A DNA stretch of 42,530 nucleotides from Rhodocaloribacter litoris (GTDB lineage Bacteria; Bacteroidota; Rhodothermia; Rhodothermales; ISCAR-4553): positions 2,530,189 to 2,572,718 of the forward strand of contig NZ_CP076718.1 of assembly GCF_011682235.2 (NCBI RefSeq). The letters run 5' to 3'. This document shows positions 31,917 to 39,835 of the stretch, in pieces. Made by a program: the position numbers and the translations under genes. How positions within the stretch are numbered: the stretch's first letter is position 1; the number at the start of each line of letters is the position of its first letter. The notes beneath the pieces are model-generated. The model made no database searches, was not told the DNA's origin, and was given only the letters and a program-made list of their open reading frames with translations.

Positions 31917-33692
31917 ATGTTCGCTCCGACCCGACTGGAGCCCAAACTCCTGACCGTCCTCCGGGAAGGCTATTCGCGGGACCAGTTCGTCAAAGACCTG
32001 CAAGCCGGCGTCATCGTCGGCATTGTGGCCCTTCCGCTGGCCATCGCCTTTGCCATCGCCTCGGGTGTCAAACCCGAACAGGGGCTTTACACGGCCATCG
32101 TCGCCGGCTTCCTCATTTCGGCCCTGAGCGGAAGCCGGGTGCAGATCGGGGGACCCACCGGGGCTTTCATCGTCATCGTCTACGGCATCGTGCAGCAATA
32201 CGGCTACGACGGGCTCGCCGTGGCTACGATCCTGGCCGGGCTGCTCCTGATCCTGATGGGGCTGGCGCGTCTGGGCACGATCATCAAGTACATTCCCTAT
32301 CCGGTTACGGTCGGCTTCACCGCCGGCATTGCCCTGATCATCGCCGCCGGGCAGGTCCGGGATTTTCTGGGCCTGGAGATGGCGTCAGTCCCCGCCGAGT
32401 TTGTGGAAAAGTGGGTGGCCTATGCCGAACACCTCGGCACGGTCAACCCCTATGCCGTGGGGCTGGCCGTGCTGACGATCGGCATCATCGTCTACTGGCC
32501 CCGCGTCACGCCGCGCGTTCCGGGGTCGCTGGTAGCCCTGCTCGTGACGACCCTCCTTGCCCAGCTTCTGCATCTTCCCGTCGAAACCATCGGGAGCCGG
32601 TTCGGGGCGGTGCCTGCTACCCTTCCCACGCCCCGGCTCCCTTCCATCGACTGGACCACCTTCACCAGCCTCTTTTCGCCGGCTCTGACGATCGCCCTGC
32701 TGGCCGGGATCGAATCCCTGCTCTCGGCCGTCGTGGCCGACGGGATGACAGGCCGGCGGCACCGGTCGAACATGGAACTGGTGGCGCAGGGCATCGCCAA
32801 CGTGGCTTCGCCGCTCTTCGGCGGGATCCCGGCCACCGGCGCCATCGCCCGCACGGCCACCAACATCAAGAACGGGGGGCGCACCCCCATCGCCGGTATG
32901 ATCCATGCCCTGACCCTGCTCCTGATCCTGCTCTTCTTCGGCCGGTGGGCCGCGCTGATCCCGATGGCGACGCTGGCCGGCATCCTCATGGTGGTCGCCT
33001 ACAACATGAGTGAATGGCACCTGTTCGTCAAACTCTTCCAAGGTCCCCGGAGCGACGTCCTGGTGCTGCTGAGCACCTTCCTCCTGACGGTCTTCATCGA
33101 CCTGACCGTGGCCATCCAGGTGGGGGTTCTGCTGGCCGCCCTGCTGTTCATGCGCCGGATGGCCGAGGTCACCCAGGTCGGTTATATTACCCGCACCCTG
33201 CTGGCCGAGGAGGAAGAGGAGGAGGATCCCAATGCGATCCGCTCCCGGTACGTACCGGACGGCGTGGAGGTCTTTGAGATCAATGGTCCCTTCTTCTTCG
33301 GGGCGGCCGACAAATTCAAGGATGCCCTCAACCAGATCGAGAAGCCGCCGCGCGTGCTCATCCTCCGGATGCGCAAGGTGCTTTCCCTGGACGCCACGGG
33401 GCTGATGGCGCTCGAAGACGTGCTGGCCCGTACCCGGCGCGAAGGGACGCTGCTGGTCCTCTCCGGCGTCCATGCCCAGCCGCTCGTGGTCATGCAGCGT
33501 TCGGGCTTCCTCGATCGGGTGGGTGAGGAGAACGTGTTCGGCAACATCGACGATGCCCTGAACCGGGCCTACGAGGTGCTGGGCCTGCCCCCCCGCGAAC
33601 GCCCGCCCCAGGCACGGCCCGAGGTGCGGCGCGAAATGGAGGACACGCCGGCAGCGGCCTCGATCGATCCTTCCTCCGCCCATGTCTCCTGA
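31917..33692 (+). CDS. SulP-family inorganic anion transporter with STAS domain
   Basis: This is a membrane carrier of 591 residues for sulfate, bicarbonate or related anions. The N-terminal [24 protein letters not shown] is the family's entry segment, with [10 protein letters not shown] and [10 protein letters not shown] just after. About ten further hydrophobic segments follow, then a cytoplasmic STAS domain from about residue 440 ([17 protein letters not shown]...). The substrate cannot be told from sequence. The ATG at 31917 starts at the usual position. Its end overlaps the PaaI-type gene by 11 bases, so the two are co-translated. Confidence 0.94.
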   Translation: MFAPTRLEPKLLTVLREGYSRDQFVKDLQAGVIVGIVALPLAIAFAIASGVKPEQGLYTAIVAGFLISALSGSRVQIGGPTGAFIVIVYGIVQQYGYDGLAVATILAGLLLILMGLARLGTIIKYIPYPVTVGFTAGIALIIAAGQVRDFLGLEMASVPAEFVEKWVAYAEHLGTVNPYAVGLAVLTIGIIVYWPRVTPRVPGSLVALLVTTLLAQLLHLPVETIGSRFGAVPATLPTPRLPSIDWTTFTSLFSPALTIALLAGIESLLSAVVADGMTGRRHRSNMELVAQGIANVASPLFGGIPATGAIARTATNIKNGGRTPIAGMIHALTLLLILLFFGRWAALIPMATLAGILMVVAYNMSEWHLFVKLFQGPRSDVLVLLSTFLLTVFIDLTVAIQVGVLLAALLFMRRMAEVTQVGYITRTLLAEEEEEEDPNAIRSRYVPDGVEVFEINGPFFFGAADKFKDALNQIEKPPRVLILRMRKVLSLDATGLMALEDVLARTRREGTLLVLSGVHAQPLVVMQRSGFLDRVGEENVFGNIDDALNRAYEVLGLPPRERPPQARPEVRREMEDTPAAASIDPSSAHVS

Positions 33693-34116
33693 AGAACACT
33701 ACCGGCGCCTGGAGCGGATGTACCGGGCCGCGCCGTGCAATGCGTACTATACGCCCGAGATCACCATCGGCGAGGGCACGGCCGAGGTCGTCCTCCCGGT
33801 GCGGCCGGACCTGTACCACGCGGCGGGGGCGGTCCACGGGTCGGCCTACTTCAGGGCGATGGACGACGCCGCCTTCTTCGCCGCCGCCTCCCTCGTGCGC
33901 GACGTGTTCGTGCTCACGACGGCGTTCCACGTCCACTTCCTTCGCCCGGTCACCGAGGGCGTGCTGCGGGCGCGGGGCCGCGTCGTCCACCGTTCGCGGC
34001 GGCTCCTGATCGCCGAGGCCGAGGTGACCGACGCGCGGGGGCGGACCGTCGGGCGCGGCACGGGCACCTTCATGCCGGGCACGACCCCGCTCACCGAGGC
34101 GATCGGGTACGTGTAG
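33682..34116 (+). CDS. PaaI-type hotdog thioesterase
   Basis: The 144-residue hotdog-fold protein has the family core [19 protein letters not shown] (residues about 53-71), where HG and the following acidic residue form the thioesterase site, then strands FHVHFLRPV and [19 protein letters not shown]. It should hydrolyse acyl-CoA esters; the acyl group is unknown. The ATG overlaps the last codons of the SulP gene, a translational coupling seen in many operons, although a functional link with anion transport is not obvious. Confidence 0.9.
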   Translation: MSPEEHYRRLERMYRAAPCNAYYTPEITIGEGTAEVVLPVRPDLYHAAGAVHGSAYFRAMDDAAFFAAASLVRDVFVLTTAFHVHFLRPVTEGVLRARGRVVHRSRRLLIAEAEVTDARGRTVGRGTGTFMPGTTPLTEAIGYV

Positions 34117-34123
34117 CGCTGCC

Positions 34124-34291
34124 TCACTCGTTGGCGCCGGGGCGGGCCAGCTCCGCGTAGTGCATGAGCAGATGCAGTTTGACGTCGAGGCCATGGCGCA
34201 GCACGTCACTGAGGCAGCGGGGCGCCTCAGCGGGGGGCTCTGGCGTACGTGGTTCGTGTGTCGTATCGTGGTGTGGAAGCTCTGCTTTCAT
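34124..34291 (-). CDS. Possible 55-residue protein
   Basis: A short open frame starts with ATG at 34291, preceded by AGAAAGGAAC about five bases upstream, a good Shine-Dalgarno site. The product is MKAELPHHDTT... ending ELARPGANE. The first half is rich in proline, histidine and threonine; the second half (CLSDVLRHGLDVKLHLLMHY) could form an amphipathic helix. I recognise no family. It ends eight bases from the thioesterase stop, on the opposite strand. The start signal is its main support. Confidence 0.45.
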   Translation of the reverse strand: MKAELPHHDTTHEPRTPEPPAEAPRCLSDVLRHGLDVKLHLLMHYAELARPGANE

Positions 34292-34393
34292 GGGGTTCCT
34301 TTCTGGTGACGAAGGTCACGTGGCAACAGGAAGGAACCCCTTGCTTTATCGAATTTCAACTAACCCTGAATCTACGCCCCCGTTGGGACCATA

Positions 34394-34993
34394 TCAGAAT
34401 TTATAGCCCACAAAGAGCCAAATATTATTCACGACGACATGCGGCCTGATGGTCGTATCACCCCATTGGGTCTTTTCTATATGATTGAAGTAGTACCGTA
34501 CGGGGATGTCAAAGTTAACATACAGGCCCCTGATGCCAAACAGGTTCGCTCTGGCGTACCCTATCCCGCTTCCGACCGTGAACGTCCGATTCTCCAGGGA
34601 TTCGTCGAGTTCTGTATGCGCATACCTATCCTCATAGTAGCCGACACTTCCGCTCACGTACCAATTCCCGGCAAAAAAGCGATCGATGTGGGCTTCATAG
34701 CCACGCAAGTAGCCCTCGACGTTCTCCCCATCAACTGCCGCAGCTTCCCATTTGCTCGACAGGTGGCGCTCCGTCAAATTGACCTCCATCACGGTAAGGC
34801 GCATCTGGTACTTGGGATTGAGTCGATAGCCAACCTCTCCGGCAAAGTTACTGAACTCATTCATCGCCATTTCCAGAATTTCGTACGCTACAAAGAAACC
34901 TTCCTGGCGAGACTGTCCCTGGGCCACGCTGACGCAGTAGAACATCAGAGCGAGCACCACAGCGCATCGGAAAAATTGAAAAAGCCACATCAT
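34394..34993 (-). CDS. Small outer-membrane beta-barrel-like protein
   Basis: The 199-residue protein has a signal peptide (WLFQFFRCAVVLALMFYCVSVAQGQ), then alternating aromatic and polar strands (WYVSGSVGYYED, RTFTVGSGIGYARANLF, LYVNFDIPVRYYF), and ends NNIWLFVGYKF, with the terminal phenylalanine used by the Bam machinery. This suggests an eight-strand outer-membrane or periplasmic barrel; the ligand is unknown. The ATG at 34993 is chosen because the signal peptide begins there; the next ATG codon is adjacent. Base composition is lower in GC than the housekeeping genes. The broken AraC regulator gene lies just upstream on the same strand and may once have controlled it. Confidence 0.7.
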   Translation of the reverse strand: MMWLFQFFRCAVVLALMFYCVSVAQGQSRQEGFFVAYEILEMAMNEFSNFAGEVGYRLNPKYQMRLTVMEVNLTERHLSSKWEAAAVDGENVEGYLRGYEAHIDRFFAGNWYVSGSVGYYEDRYAHTELDESLENRTFTVGSGIGYARANLFGIRGLYVNFDIPVRYYFNHIEKTQWGDTTIRPHVVVNNIWLFVGYKF

Positions 34994-35230
34994 CGTTGTT
35001 CTCTCGTGAGTTAGCATGGATCTTATCGCCTGGTAGCTCACCGTCTGCATGAAGTGCTCGCGGAGAACCTGGCGAACGCGAAGATACTCACATGACCCCG
35101 GCTCTGTCGTCCATGCCAATGGGAGCGTACCTGTTGACAGCGCGCAAGACATACGACCCCATGGAGACGGACCCCGGCACGATCCTTTGCCAGAACGCTG
35201 AGGTCTGCGGGAACCCGTGAGAGCCGGAGA

Positions 35231-35265
35231 AAAGAAAAAGGGGCTCCCGCCGTTCAAGCCCCTTT
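35231..35265 (-). terminator. Terminator after the AraC-family fragment
   Basis: On the minus strand GGGGCT pairs with AGCCCC and is followed by TTTTTCTTTT. The stem overlaps the stop codon of the regulator fragment. Confidence 0.8.
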
Positions 35266-35682
35266 CCTGTGTCGGGCTCTATACTGGGACGGCGTTAGGC
35301 CGGTGTACTTCTTGAAAAAAGCATTGAAGGTGGACTTGGCGTTAAACCCAGACTCCTCGGCAATCGCCAGAATCGTGAGAGAAGCGAACTGGGGATCCCG
35401 CAGGCGCCGCATCATTTCCTCGGCCCGATAACTGTTGACGAAATCATAAAAGTTCTTGCCCAGTTGCCTGTTGATCACTTCGGAAAGATTGTGCGCCGAA
35501 ATGGACATTTCGGCGGCCAGATCCGCAAGCGTCAGTAGGCTGTTTTTGAAGAGCTGCTTTTCTTCCATCAGCCGGAGTAGCTGCCTCATGTAGGCCTCGG
35601 CTTGTGCTTCCGTGAGGCCGGACTTCTCGTAGCCAGTACTTTTGTCTGCTGGACCTTGCGACACGCTTTGCTGTGGTTCCCC
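35254..35682 (-). pseudogene. C-terminal fragment of a membrane AraC-family regulator
   Basis: The fragment encodes the helix-turn-helix part of an AraC-family regulator: a lead-in SGLTEAQAEAYMRQLL, a first HTH with MSISAHNLSEVIN, a linker YDFVNSYRAEEM, and a second HTH with AEESGFNAKSTFNAFFKKYTG ending TPSQYR. This form, with SGL-AEAY before the HTH, is typical of Bacteroidota regulators that carry an N-terminal seven-helix membrane domain. Here the frame stays open right up to the IS3-family end and no membrane part precedes it. A GTG at 35664 could allow a truncated, unregulated DNA-binding protein. The matching N-terminus lies at 36932-37111, beyond the IS. Confidence 0.85.
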
Positions 35683-35708
35683 TGGAGTTACCCCGCTTTA
35701 GTGGACAG

Positions 35709-36536
35709 TCAGCAGCTTTCGGCTGCGACCTGTGATTGGTGTCTTCTTTCGTAGCTCACCGGCGACTGATACTCCAGGGCCGAGTGCCGCCGATGCGGGT
35801 TGTACCACCCTTCAATGTAGTCGAAGATCGCCATCCGCGCCTCGGCCCGCGTCGCGAAGGCCTCACGGTCGATGAGTTCGCATTCAAGCGTAGCGAAGAA
35901 GCTCTCGCACATGGCGTTATCGTAGCAGTCACCGACCGAGCCCATTGACGGCTCCACACCCGCTTCCCGACAGTGCACCCCGAAGGCAATCGAGGTGTAC
36001 TGCGACCCCTGGTCGGAGTGATGGATGACCGCCTCCGGCTTCCGCTGCTCAAGCGCCATCTCCAACGCGGCGACCACCAGCTCCGTCCTCAAGTGATTGG
36101 CCATCGACCAGCCCACGATACGGCGACTGAACGCGTCGAGCACAACAGCCAGGTACAGGAAGCCGGCCGCCGTCGGCACGTAGGTGATGTCGGCCACCCA
36201 CAACTGGTTCGGCTCGGTCGCGGTGAAATCCCGCTCGACGAGATCCGGCGCGGGTCTAGCTCCCTCCCTCCGCCGCGTCGTGGTGGGTCCTTTGCGGCGG
36301 CTAATGCCGTGCAAGCCGGCTGCTCGCATCAAACGAGCTACACGCTTGCACCCCACATGCACGCCTTGATCCTTGAGTTCGGCATGGATACGGGGGGCGC
36401 CATAGGTGCCGCGGGACCACGCGTGGATGGCATGGATCTGCTCGGTCAGCATCGCGTCGTCTCGGGCTCGCTGGGAAGGGACTCGGTTGCGCCAGGCGTA
36501 GTAGCCGCTGGTGGAGACCGCCAGGACTGCACACAT
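35709..36536 (-). CDS. IS3-family transposase OrfB (catalytic part)
   Basis: The 275-residue rve-type integrase core has the DDE triad in VADITYV, HHSDQGSQYTS and NAMCESFFATLE (D, D, E), preceded by the GYYAWRNR and TYGAPRIHAEL segments of IS3 OrfB. Coding continues upstream in frame, as expected when the product is made as an OrfAB fusion by -1 frameshifting in the A-rich GGCAAAGG area. The reading frame is intact. Confidence 0.95.
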   Translation of the reverse strand: MCAVLAVSTSGYYAWRNRVPSQRARDDAMLTEQIHAIHAWSRGTYGAPRIHAELKDQGVHVGCKRVARLMRAAGLHGISRRKGPTTTRRREGARPAPDLVERDFTATEPNQLWVADITYVPTAAGFLYLAVVLDAFSRRIVGWSMANHLRTELVVAALEMALEQRKPEAVIHHSDQGSQYTSIAFGVHCREAGVEPSMGSVGDCYDNAMCESFFATLECELIDREAFATRAEARMAIFDYIEGWYNPHRRHSALEYQSPVSYERRHQSQVAAESC

Positions 36537-36568
36537 GACGCGGATGGGGAATTCGGCCTGGTGGGCGT

Positions 36569-36883
36569 CTATGAACGTGAAGATCGCTTCGGTATCACGT
36601 TCGTCTCCTGAGCAAACCAGGCCGCGGCCTTTGCCAGGATGTCGCGCTCCTGCTGGAGACGACGGTTCTCCTTGCGGAGTTGGCGCAGCTCCTCGCGCTC
36701 TCTCGAGGTGAGCCCGTCGGTGCGGGTACCCTCGTCGCGCTCAGCTTGTTTGATCCAGGTGCGGATGGTTTGTTCGGAGGGTTCAAATTCTTCAGCGAGT
36801 TCACGCGGGCTACGACCGGCCTGAGCCAGTTCGACGAGTCGCTGGCGGAACTCGGTAGGATACGCGGGACGTGTTCGTGGCAT
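36569..36883 (-). CDS. IS3-family transposase OrfA
   Basis: This 104-residue DNA-binding protein has a helix-turn-helix (SPRELAEEFEPSEQTIRTWIKQ) followed by a leucine-zipper coil (REELRQLRKENRRLQQERDIL) used for multimerisation. The ATG at 36883 gives the normal MPRTRPAY-like N-terminus; an upstream in-frame start would lie inside the IS end. It is followed by orfB in the -1 frame. Confidence 0.93.
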   Translation of the reverse strand: MPRTRPAYPTEFRQRLVELAQAGRSPRELAEEFEPSEQTIRTWIKQAERDEGTRTDGLTSREREELRQLRKENRRLQQERDILAKAAAWFAQETNVIPKRSSRS

Positions 36884-36931
36884 GGGGACCTCTTCGTTGT
36901 TCGTAAGTGGAAGATAGTCCACCAAACCGGG

Positions 36932-37111
36932 TTAACTCCACTCCCGCGCATAGTAAACGCCCTGCAAGAGATAGATAGAGAAGACCAACATAGCCACCGC
37001 CAGTACTTTGTTGGCGGCGGAGTTCGTCTCTTTGGTGGCCAGGAGAACGGCCAGAAACAAGCCGTGCGATGCACCGAGAATGAGCAGCGTGTTGATCAGA
37101 TCAGCAGACAC
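36932..37111 (-). pseudogene. N-terminal fragment of the same membrane AraC-family regulator
   Basis: From a GTG at 37111 the minus strand reads a hydrophobic N-terminus (LINTLLILGASHGLFLAVLL, then TNSAANKVLAVAMLVFSIYLLQG) of 57 codons, the first two membrane helices of the seven-helix AraC-type regulators. It then enters the IS end and stops after two codons (TGG AGT TAA). Together with the HTH fragment at 35254 this gives about 200 of an expected 370-400 residues, so roughly 170-200 codons are missing besides the IS insertion. Confidence 0.75.
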
Positions 37112-37301
37112 AGCCTACCATGCTGAAATGTATAGACGCTCACTGTCGTCTTGTTAACCACCTCAGGCGAAAAAGCCTCCCGGCGGATTTGATTCCGAAC
37201 ACAAGAACAACCGGCATAAAGGAAGTCTTGGGCCTGTCTTCTCAGCGAAGTGTGGGGCGGTATAACGTTTGGCATCAGCGGCGGCGCGCAGCGCCGTCCG
37301 C

Positions 37302-38156
37302 GAGGGTGTCAAGTTTTTTGTGTAAGGAGCCGCTGGTCAGGGTAACGGCACGCGGCCTTCAAACTCGATCGCGAAGCGGTTGAGCGCCGCCGGCCAGTTC
37401 TGGATCGGGCGCGTCCACTTCTGCGAGAGCTTCTGTAAGGCCATGTACATGAGCTTCAACACGGCTTCGTCCGAGGGCAGCGCCCCCCGGTTCTTCAGAG
37501 CAGTTCCTTCTCCCCGTCGAGGTTCATCCTGAGCGCCAGGTAGACGGCCTTGCGTTGGACCTGCCCCTCGTCGCGTACCTTGACCTGGATCGCGTCGAGG
37601 TAGACGATCGGGTAGAGCGCCTCCAGGGGCCTCGACTGCCAGGCCTTGACCTCATCGAGCACCGAGGCCGTCACGTTCGAGATGAGTGTCGGCGAAAGCC
37701 CGGTGTGGTAGAGCTCTTCGAGGGGCCCCCGGATCTCGCGCGTGGTCATCCCGCGGACGTAGAGCGAGAGGATCTTCTCATCGAGAGAGGGCAGGCGTCG
37801 TTTGTGCTTCGGGACGATCTGTGGATCGAACGTCCCGCCTCGATCGCGCGGCACACGGATCTCGACGTCGCCCTGGTCGCCTTTGAGCGTCTTCTTCGAG
37901 TGGCCGTTGCGGCTGTTGCCGGTGCCCTTGCCGGCTGGCGAGCGGTGCTCATAGCCCAGATGGTCGGTCATCTCGCCTTCGAGCATCCGTTCGACGAGGC
38001 GGCCTGTGAGCTGGTGGAGAAAGCCGCCCTGGGCGAGCAGGTCTTCCGGTTCGTCGTAGTGTTCGAGGAGTTCTTTGGGAATCGCCATAGCTTGTCAAGT
38101 CTGTCGGTGAGCGGATCGTAAGCTATGGCTCCTTACACAAAATAATTTACACACCC
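37302..38156 (-). mobile_element. IS256-family element with large internal deletion (855 bp)
   Basis: Terminal inverted repeats of 30 bases match at 25 positions, sharing TTTTGTGTAAGGAGCC at the inner end. The 8-bp duplication CCGTCCGC lies at 37294-37301 and 38157-38164, the size usual for IS256. Full members are about 1.3 kb; this copy has lost about 450 bp of its transposase gene. Confidence 0.9.
37337..38088 (-). pseudogene. IS256-family transposase, internally deleted
   Basis: The first 195 or so residues are normal for the family: the HTH region, [19 protein letters not shown], and the first catalytic aspartate in [13 protein letters not shown]. After NLDGEKELL the frame shifts and the sequence jumps to KNRGALPSDEA, continuing to the C-terminal end KWTRPIQNWPAALNRFAIEF and RVPLP. 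About 150 residues are missing, including the second aspartate and the glutamate of the DDE triad, so it is inactive. The ATG at 38088 opens the N-terminal part. Confidence 0.92.
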
Positions 38157-38176
38157 CCGTCCGCTGCATGCTGTTG

Positions 38177-38602
38177 TTAGCCGGCATCGTCAACCGGCGT
38201 TGTTTTCGCTGCGGTTATCTGCATCGTTCGCCACGCCACCATCCATTCCCCGTGCAAGCGCGAGAATACAAGGATGTCGTGCCCGCTCTCCTGATGTCGG
38301 GTACCCTAGACTTCATACACGACCTCAAACGGTGTAACTGCCACCGCCACATCCCCGACCACGTCAACCTGCGACTCGCCGGCTGCGAAGTCCAGAGTCC
38401 TTACACCTTGGTCGTAGTCCCGATATGACTGGACATAGTGGTCACGGCTGCGAACCCGTCGTTCAAAGCCCGGAAGAGCGATGACCGCATCGCCCGCCAG
38501 CCGAGCACCAATGCGGTCGTAGTCCCCTGTTCGCCAGTGGTCGTTGATCTCTCGCACCGCGTTCCGAATGGCTTCCTCATCGTCCGATCTCTGCTTCAGC
38601 AT
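38177..38602 (-). pseudogene. NTF2/SnoaL-like cassette gene with in-frame TAG
   Basis: The gene starts with ATG at 38602, 15 bases after an attC-like site. Residues 1-98 match the N-terminal two-thirds of NTF2-like (SnoaL/DUF4440) proteins: EAIRNAVREINDHWRTGDYD, GDAVIALPGFE and a final FEVVYEV. A TAG follows at 38306-38308. The same frame then continues for 42 more codons with the expected end of the fold (ESGHDILVFSRLHGEWMVAW, then RTMQI) and closes with TAA inside the R box of the next attC, as cassette genes often do. One nonsense mutation or readthrough is the simplest reading. A truncated 98-residue product would lack the last strands. Confidence 0.78.
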
Positions 38603-38616
38603 ATGTCGTGTCCGTC

Positions 38617-38703
38617 GGCTAACATCAGTTATTAACCCGCCAGGATACGTGTTACAACACGCCCCGCAGCTTATGTATCACCGCGTCAATATACCCGTTA
38701 AGC
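38617..38703 (-). repeat. Second attC-like site
   Basis: On the minus strand GCTTAAC (38703-38697) and GTTAGCC (38623-38617) form the R boxes, TATTGAC pairs with GTTAATA as L boxes (one G-T pair), GATAC pairs with GTATC further in, and the tip holds CGTGTT-GT-AACACG. The length is 87 bases. The match is weaker than at the first site, but its place between two same-direction ORFs, with the next ATG 15 bases after it, fits a cassette junction. Confidence 0.55.
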
Positions 38704-38917
38704 GATGGTGAGGCAATAACTTACAGCCTGGATATATCTGGCGATATGCCGCCAGCCATATAATCTCAACAGGTCTTGCCAGCACTGCTATGGAATCGTA
38801 AAAGCCCCGGTTTTCCTCGTGCGCTCGAAGCAAGCCGATTGTATAGCGTTGGTCGATGCTATTGAAGGCGTCATGGTGAAGCGCGATGTAGCCGCACCCT
38901 TCACAGGTGCGCCCCAT
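38678..38917 (-). CDS. Hypothetical cassette protein
   Basis: The 79-residue frame (MGRTCEGCGYIALHHDAF..., ending RLTGILTR) has no family that I recognise. It has a short CEGC pair, several histidines and a hydrophobic stretch IIWLAAYRQIYPG. Its 3' end runs into the attC-like site, a common cassette arrangement, and it points the same way as the NTF2-like gene. A stop codon lies just upstream of the ATG and no ribosome-binding site is evident, so a decayed frame is possible. Confidence 0.4.
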   Translation of the reverse strand: MGRTCEGCGYIALHHDAFNSIDQRYTIGLLRAHEENRGFYDSIAVLARPVEIIWLAAYRQIYPGCKLLPHHRLTGILTR

Positions 38918-39064
38918 GGGCTACAGGAGGGCCCGGGCTGACGGGACGCGCAACGCGTCCAGATCCGCGGCTACACGGGGGCCGTTCGCTAAGGGCAGCC
39001 ATGCCCCCAATTACCATGACCTCCGCTATCGTTTTCCCCGTGCGATCCGGCTTTGACGCACGCA
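38918..39064. other. Short non-coding gap in the accessory region
   Basis: No gene is supported here. A perfect hairpin GGACGCG-CAA-CGCGTCC lies at 38944-38960 without a T-run. I could not find attC R boxes in this stretch, so the 5' border of the 79-residue cassette is undefined. Confidence 0.4.
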
Positions 39065-39092
39065 CCGTACGCTTCACGCCGGGCGGGGGCCG
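39065..39092. repeat. Left copy of a 28-bp direct repeat flanking the toxin-antitoxin genes
   Basis: CCGTACGCTTCAC-G-CCGGGCGGGGGCCG matches 39808-39835 at 27 of 28 bases in the same orientation. The right copy contains the last codons and stop of the ynfA-like gene. Confidence 0.9.
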
Positions 39093-39107
39093 GTGATCGC
39101 CGCGTCG

Positions 39108-39395
39108 CTATTCGAGCTCTATCCGTAGTCGTCTTCCGAGCGCGCGGGCCGCCCGTTCCAGCGTTTGCAGGGTTACGGAGGGATTCGAGGGATCGAGCAG
39201 CCTGTTCAACGACGCCCGACTCGTGCGCATCCGCTTCGCCATCTCGGTTTTTGTCAACTGCTGCTGCTGCATCAACTGCCGGAGTTGGTAGGCAAGGACG
39301 CGCTTGAGGGCGGCCGCTTCCACCTCTGCCAGCATGCCTTCTTCCTCGAGAAAGTCGTCGAAGTCACTGCCGATATGGGGGTTCATGACGGTCAC
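39108..39395 (-). CDS. XRE-family antitoxin (HigA-like)
   Basis: The 95-residue protein has a helix-turn-helix in its C-terminal half (LTKTEMAKRMRTSRASLNRLLD, then VTLQTLERAARALG) and an acidic N-terminal region, the layout of HigA-type antitoxins that bind both the toxin and their own promoter. Its start lies nine bases after the toxin stop, so the two are co-transcribed with the toxin first, the order typical of higBA modules. Confidence 0.85.
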   Translation of the reverse strand: MTVMNPHIGSDFDDFLEEEGMLAEVEAAALKRVLAYQLRQLMQQQQLTKTEMAKRMRTSRASLNRLLDPSNPSVTLQTLERAARALGRRLRIELE

Positions 39396-39404
39396 CTCTG
39401 GGTT

Positions 39405-39755
39405 CTATCTCTCCGCTTTCACCTGCGCCAGGCGCTTTCTCGCCAGTTCCAGTTCTTTTTTCGGGGTTTTCTGGCCTTTTTTGATGAAGCCGTGCAGGAG
39501 CACCATCACGTCTTGCTCCGTGGTGAAGAAGACACGCGCGATTCTGTCTCCGAGCCGGACACGCACTTCCCACAAGTCCGCTTCCATCTTCCGGACGAGG
39601 GGCATGCCGAGCGGCCAGCCGAACTGCACCGTCTTGATCTCTTCGCCGATGGCCCTGCGTTCCGCCCGGGGTAAGGCTTTGAGCCATTGGCGTACGGGCT
39701 CTCGGCCAGACTCCGTCCGGAAGAACGCCACCCGGAGGCGAGGCATCTTCTCCAT
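39405..39755 (-). CDS. RelE/HigB-type toxin (Gp49-like)
   Basis: The 116-residue basic protein is of the Gp49/HigB toxin family: FFRTESGREPVRQWLKALP, then GWPLGMPLVRKMEADLWEVRV, RIARVFFTTEQDVMVLLHGFIKKGQKTP and a final KKELELARKRL helix. Such toxins cleave mRNA, usually on the ribosome. An alternative ATG lies three codons in. It is the first gene of a toxin-antitoxin pair enclosed by a 28-bp direct repeat. Confidence 0.88.
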   Translation of the reverse strand: MEKMPRLRVAFFRTESGREPVRQWLKALPRAERRAIGEEIKTVQFGWPLGMPLVRKMEADLWEVRVRLGDRIARVFFTTEQDVMVLLHGFIKKGQKTPKKELELARKRLAQVKAER

Positions 39756-39807
39756 GCCGCAATGTACCAGAATAGGTACGCGCTGTCAACGGCAGGGATT
39801 CCGACCG

Positions 39808-39835
39808 CCGTACGCTTCACCCCGGGCGGGGGCCG
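39808..39835. repeat. Right copy of the 28-bp direct repeat
   Basis: This copy overlaps the 3' end and TGA of the ynfA-like gene; the partner is at 39065-39092, 743 bases away. Confidence 0.9.

Larger units (their letters stand above)
35683..36940 (-). mobile_element. IS3-family insertion sequence (1258 bp)
   Basis: The terminal inverted repeats begin TGGAGTTA(C/A)CCCG at both ends and match at 23 of 28 bases (35683-35710 and 36913-36940). Two overlapping frames, orfA and orfB, have the -1 relation usual in this family. No short target duplication is visible (CCC on one side, CTC on the other), which fits a deletion next to the element after insertion. Confidence 0.92.
37260..38182 (-). repeat. 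attC-like site split by an IS256-family remnant
   Basis: Read on the minus strand, GGCTAAC (38182-38176) and GTTATAC (37266-37260) are the outer R boxes. Removing the IS and one target copy leaves 60 bases, the classic 59-base-element size. The inside folds as GCAT(G)CAGCGG(A)CGGCGC against GCGCCGCCGCTGATGC, with bulged G and A on one side only, like the extrahelical bases of integron attC sites. The IS lies within this stem. The orientation places it directly after the NTF2-like cassette gene. Confidence 0.72.

Noticed and set aside
38918-39040. Short minus-strand frames of 30-40 codons before the 79-residue ORF
   Set aside because: No start signal, no similarity that I recognise, and stop codons in the likely frame.
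39093-39807. Toxin-antitoxin pair as a further integron cassette
   Set aside because: Toxin-antitoxin genes are common in cassettes, but no attC R boxes or attC-like fold flank this pair; the direct repeat explains its borders better.
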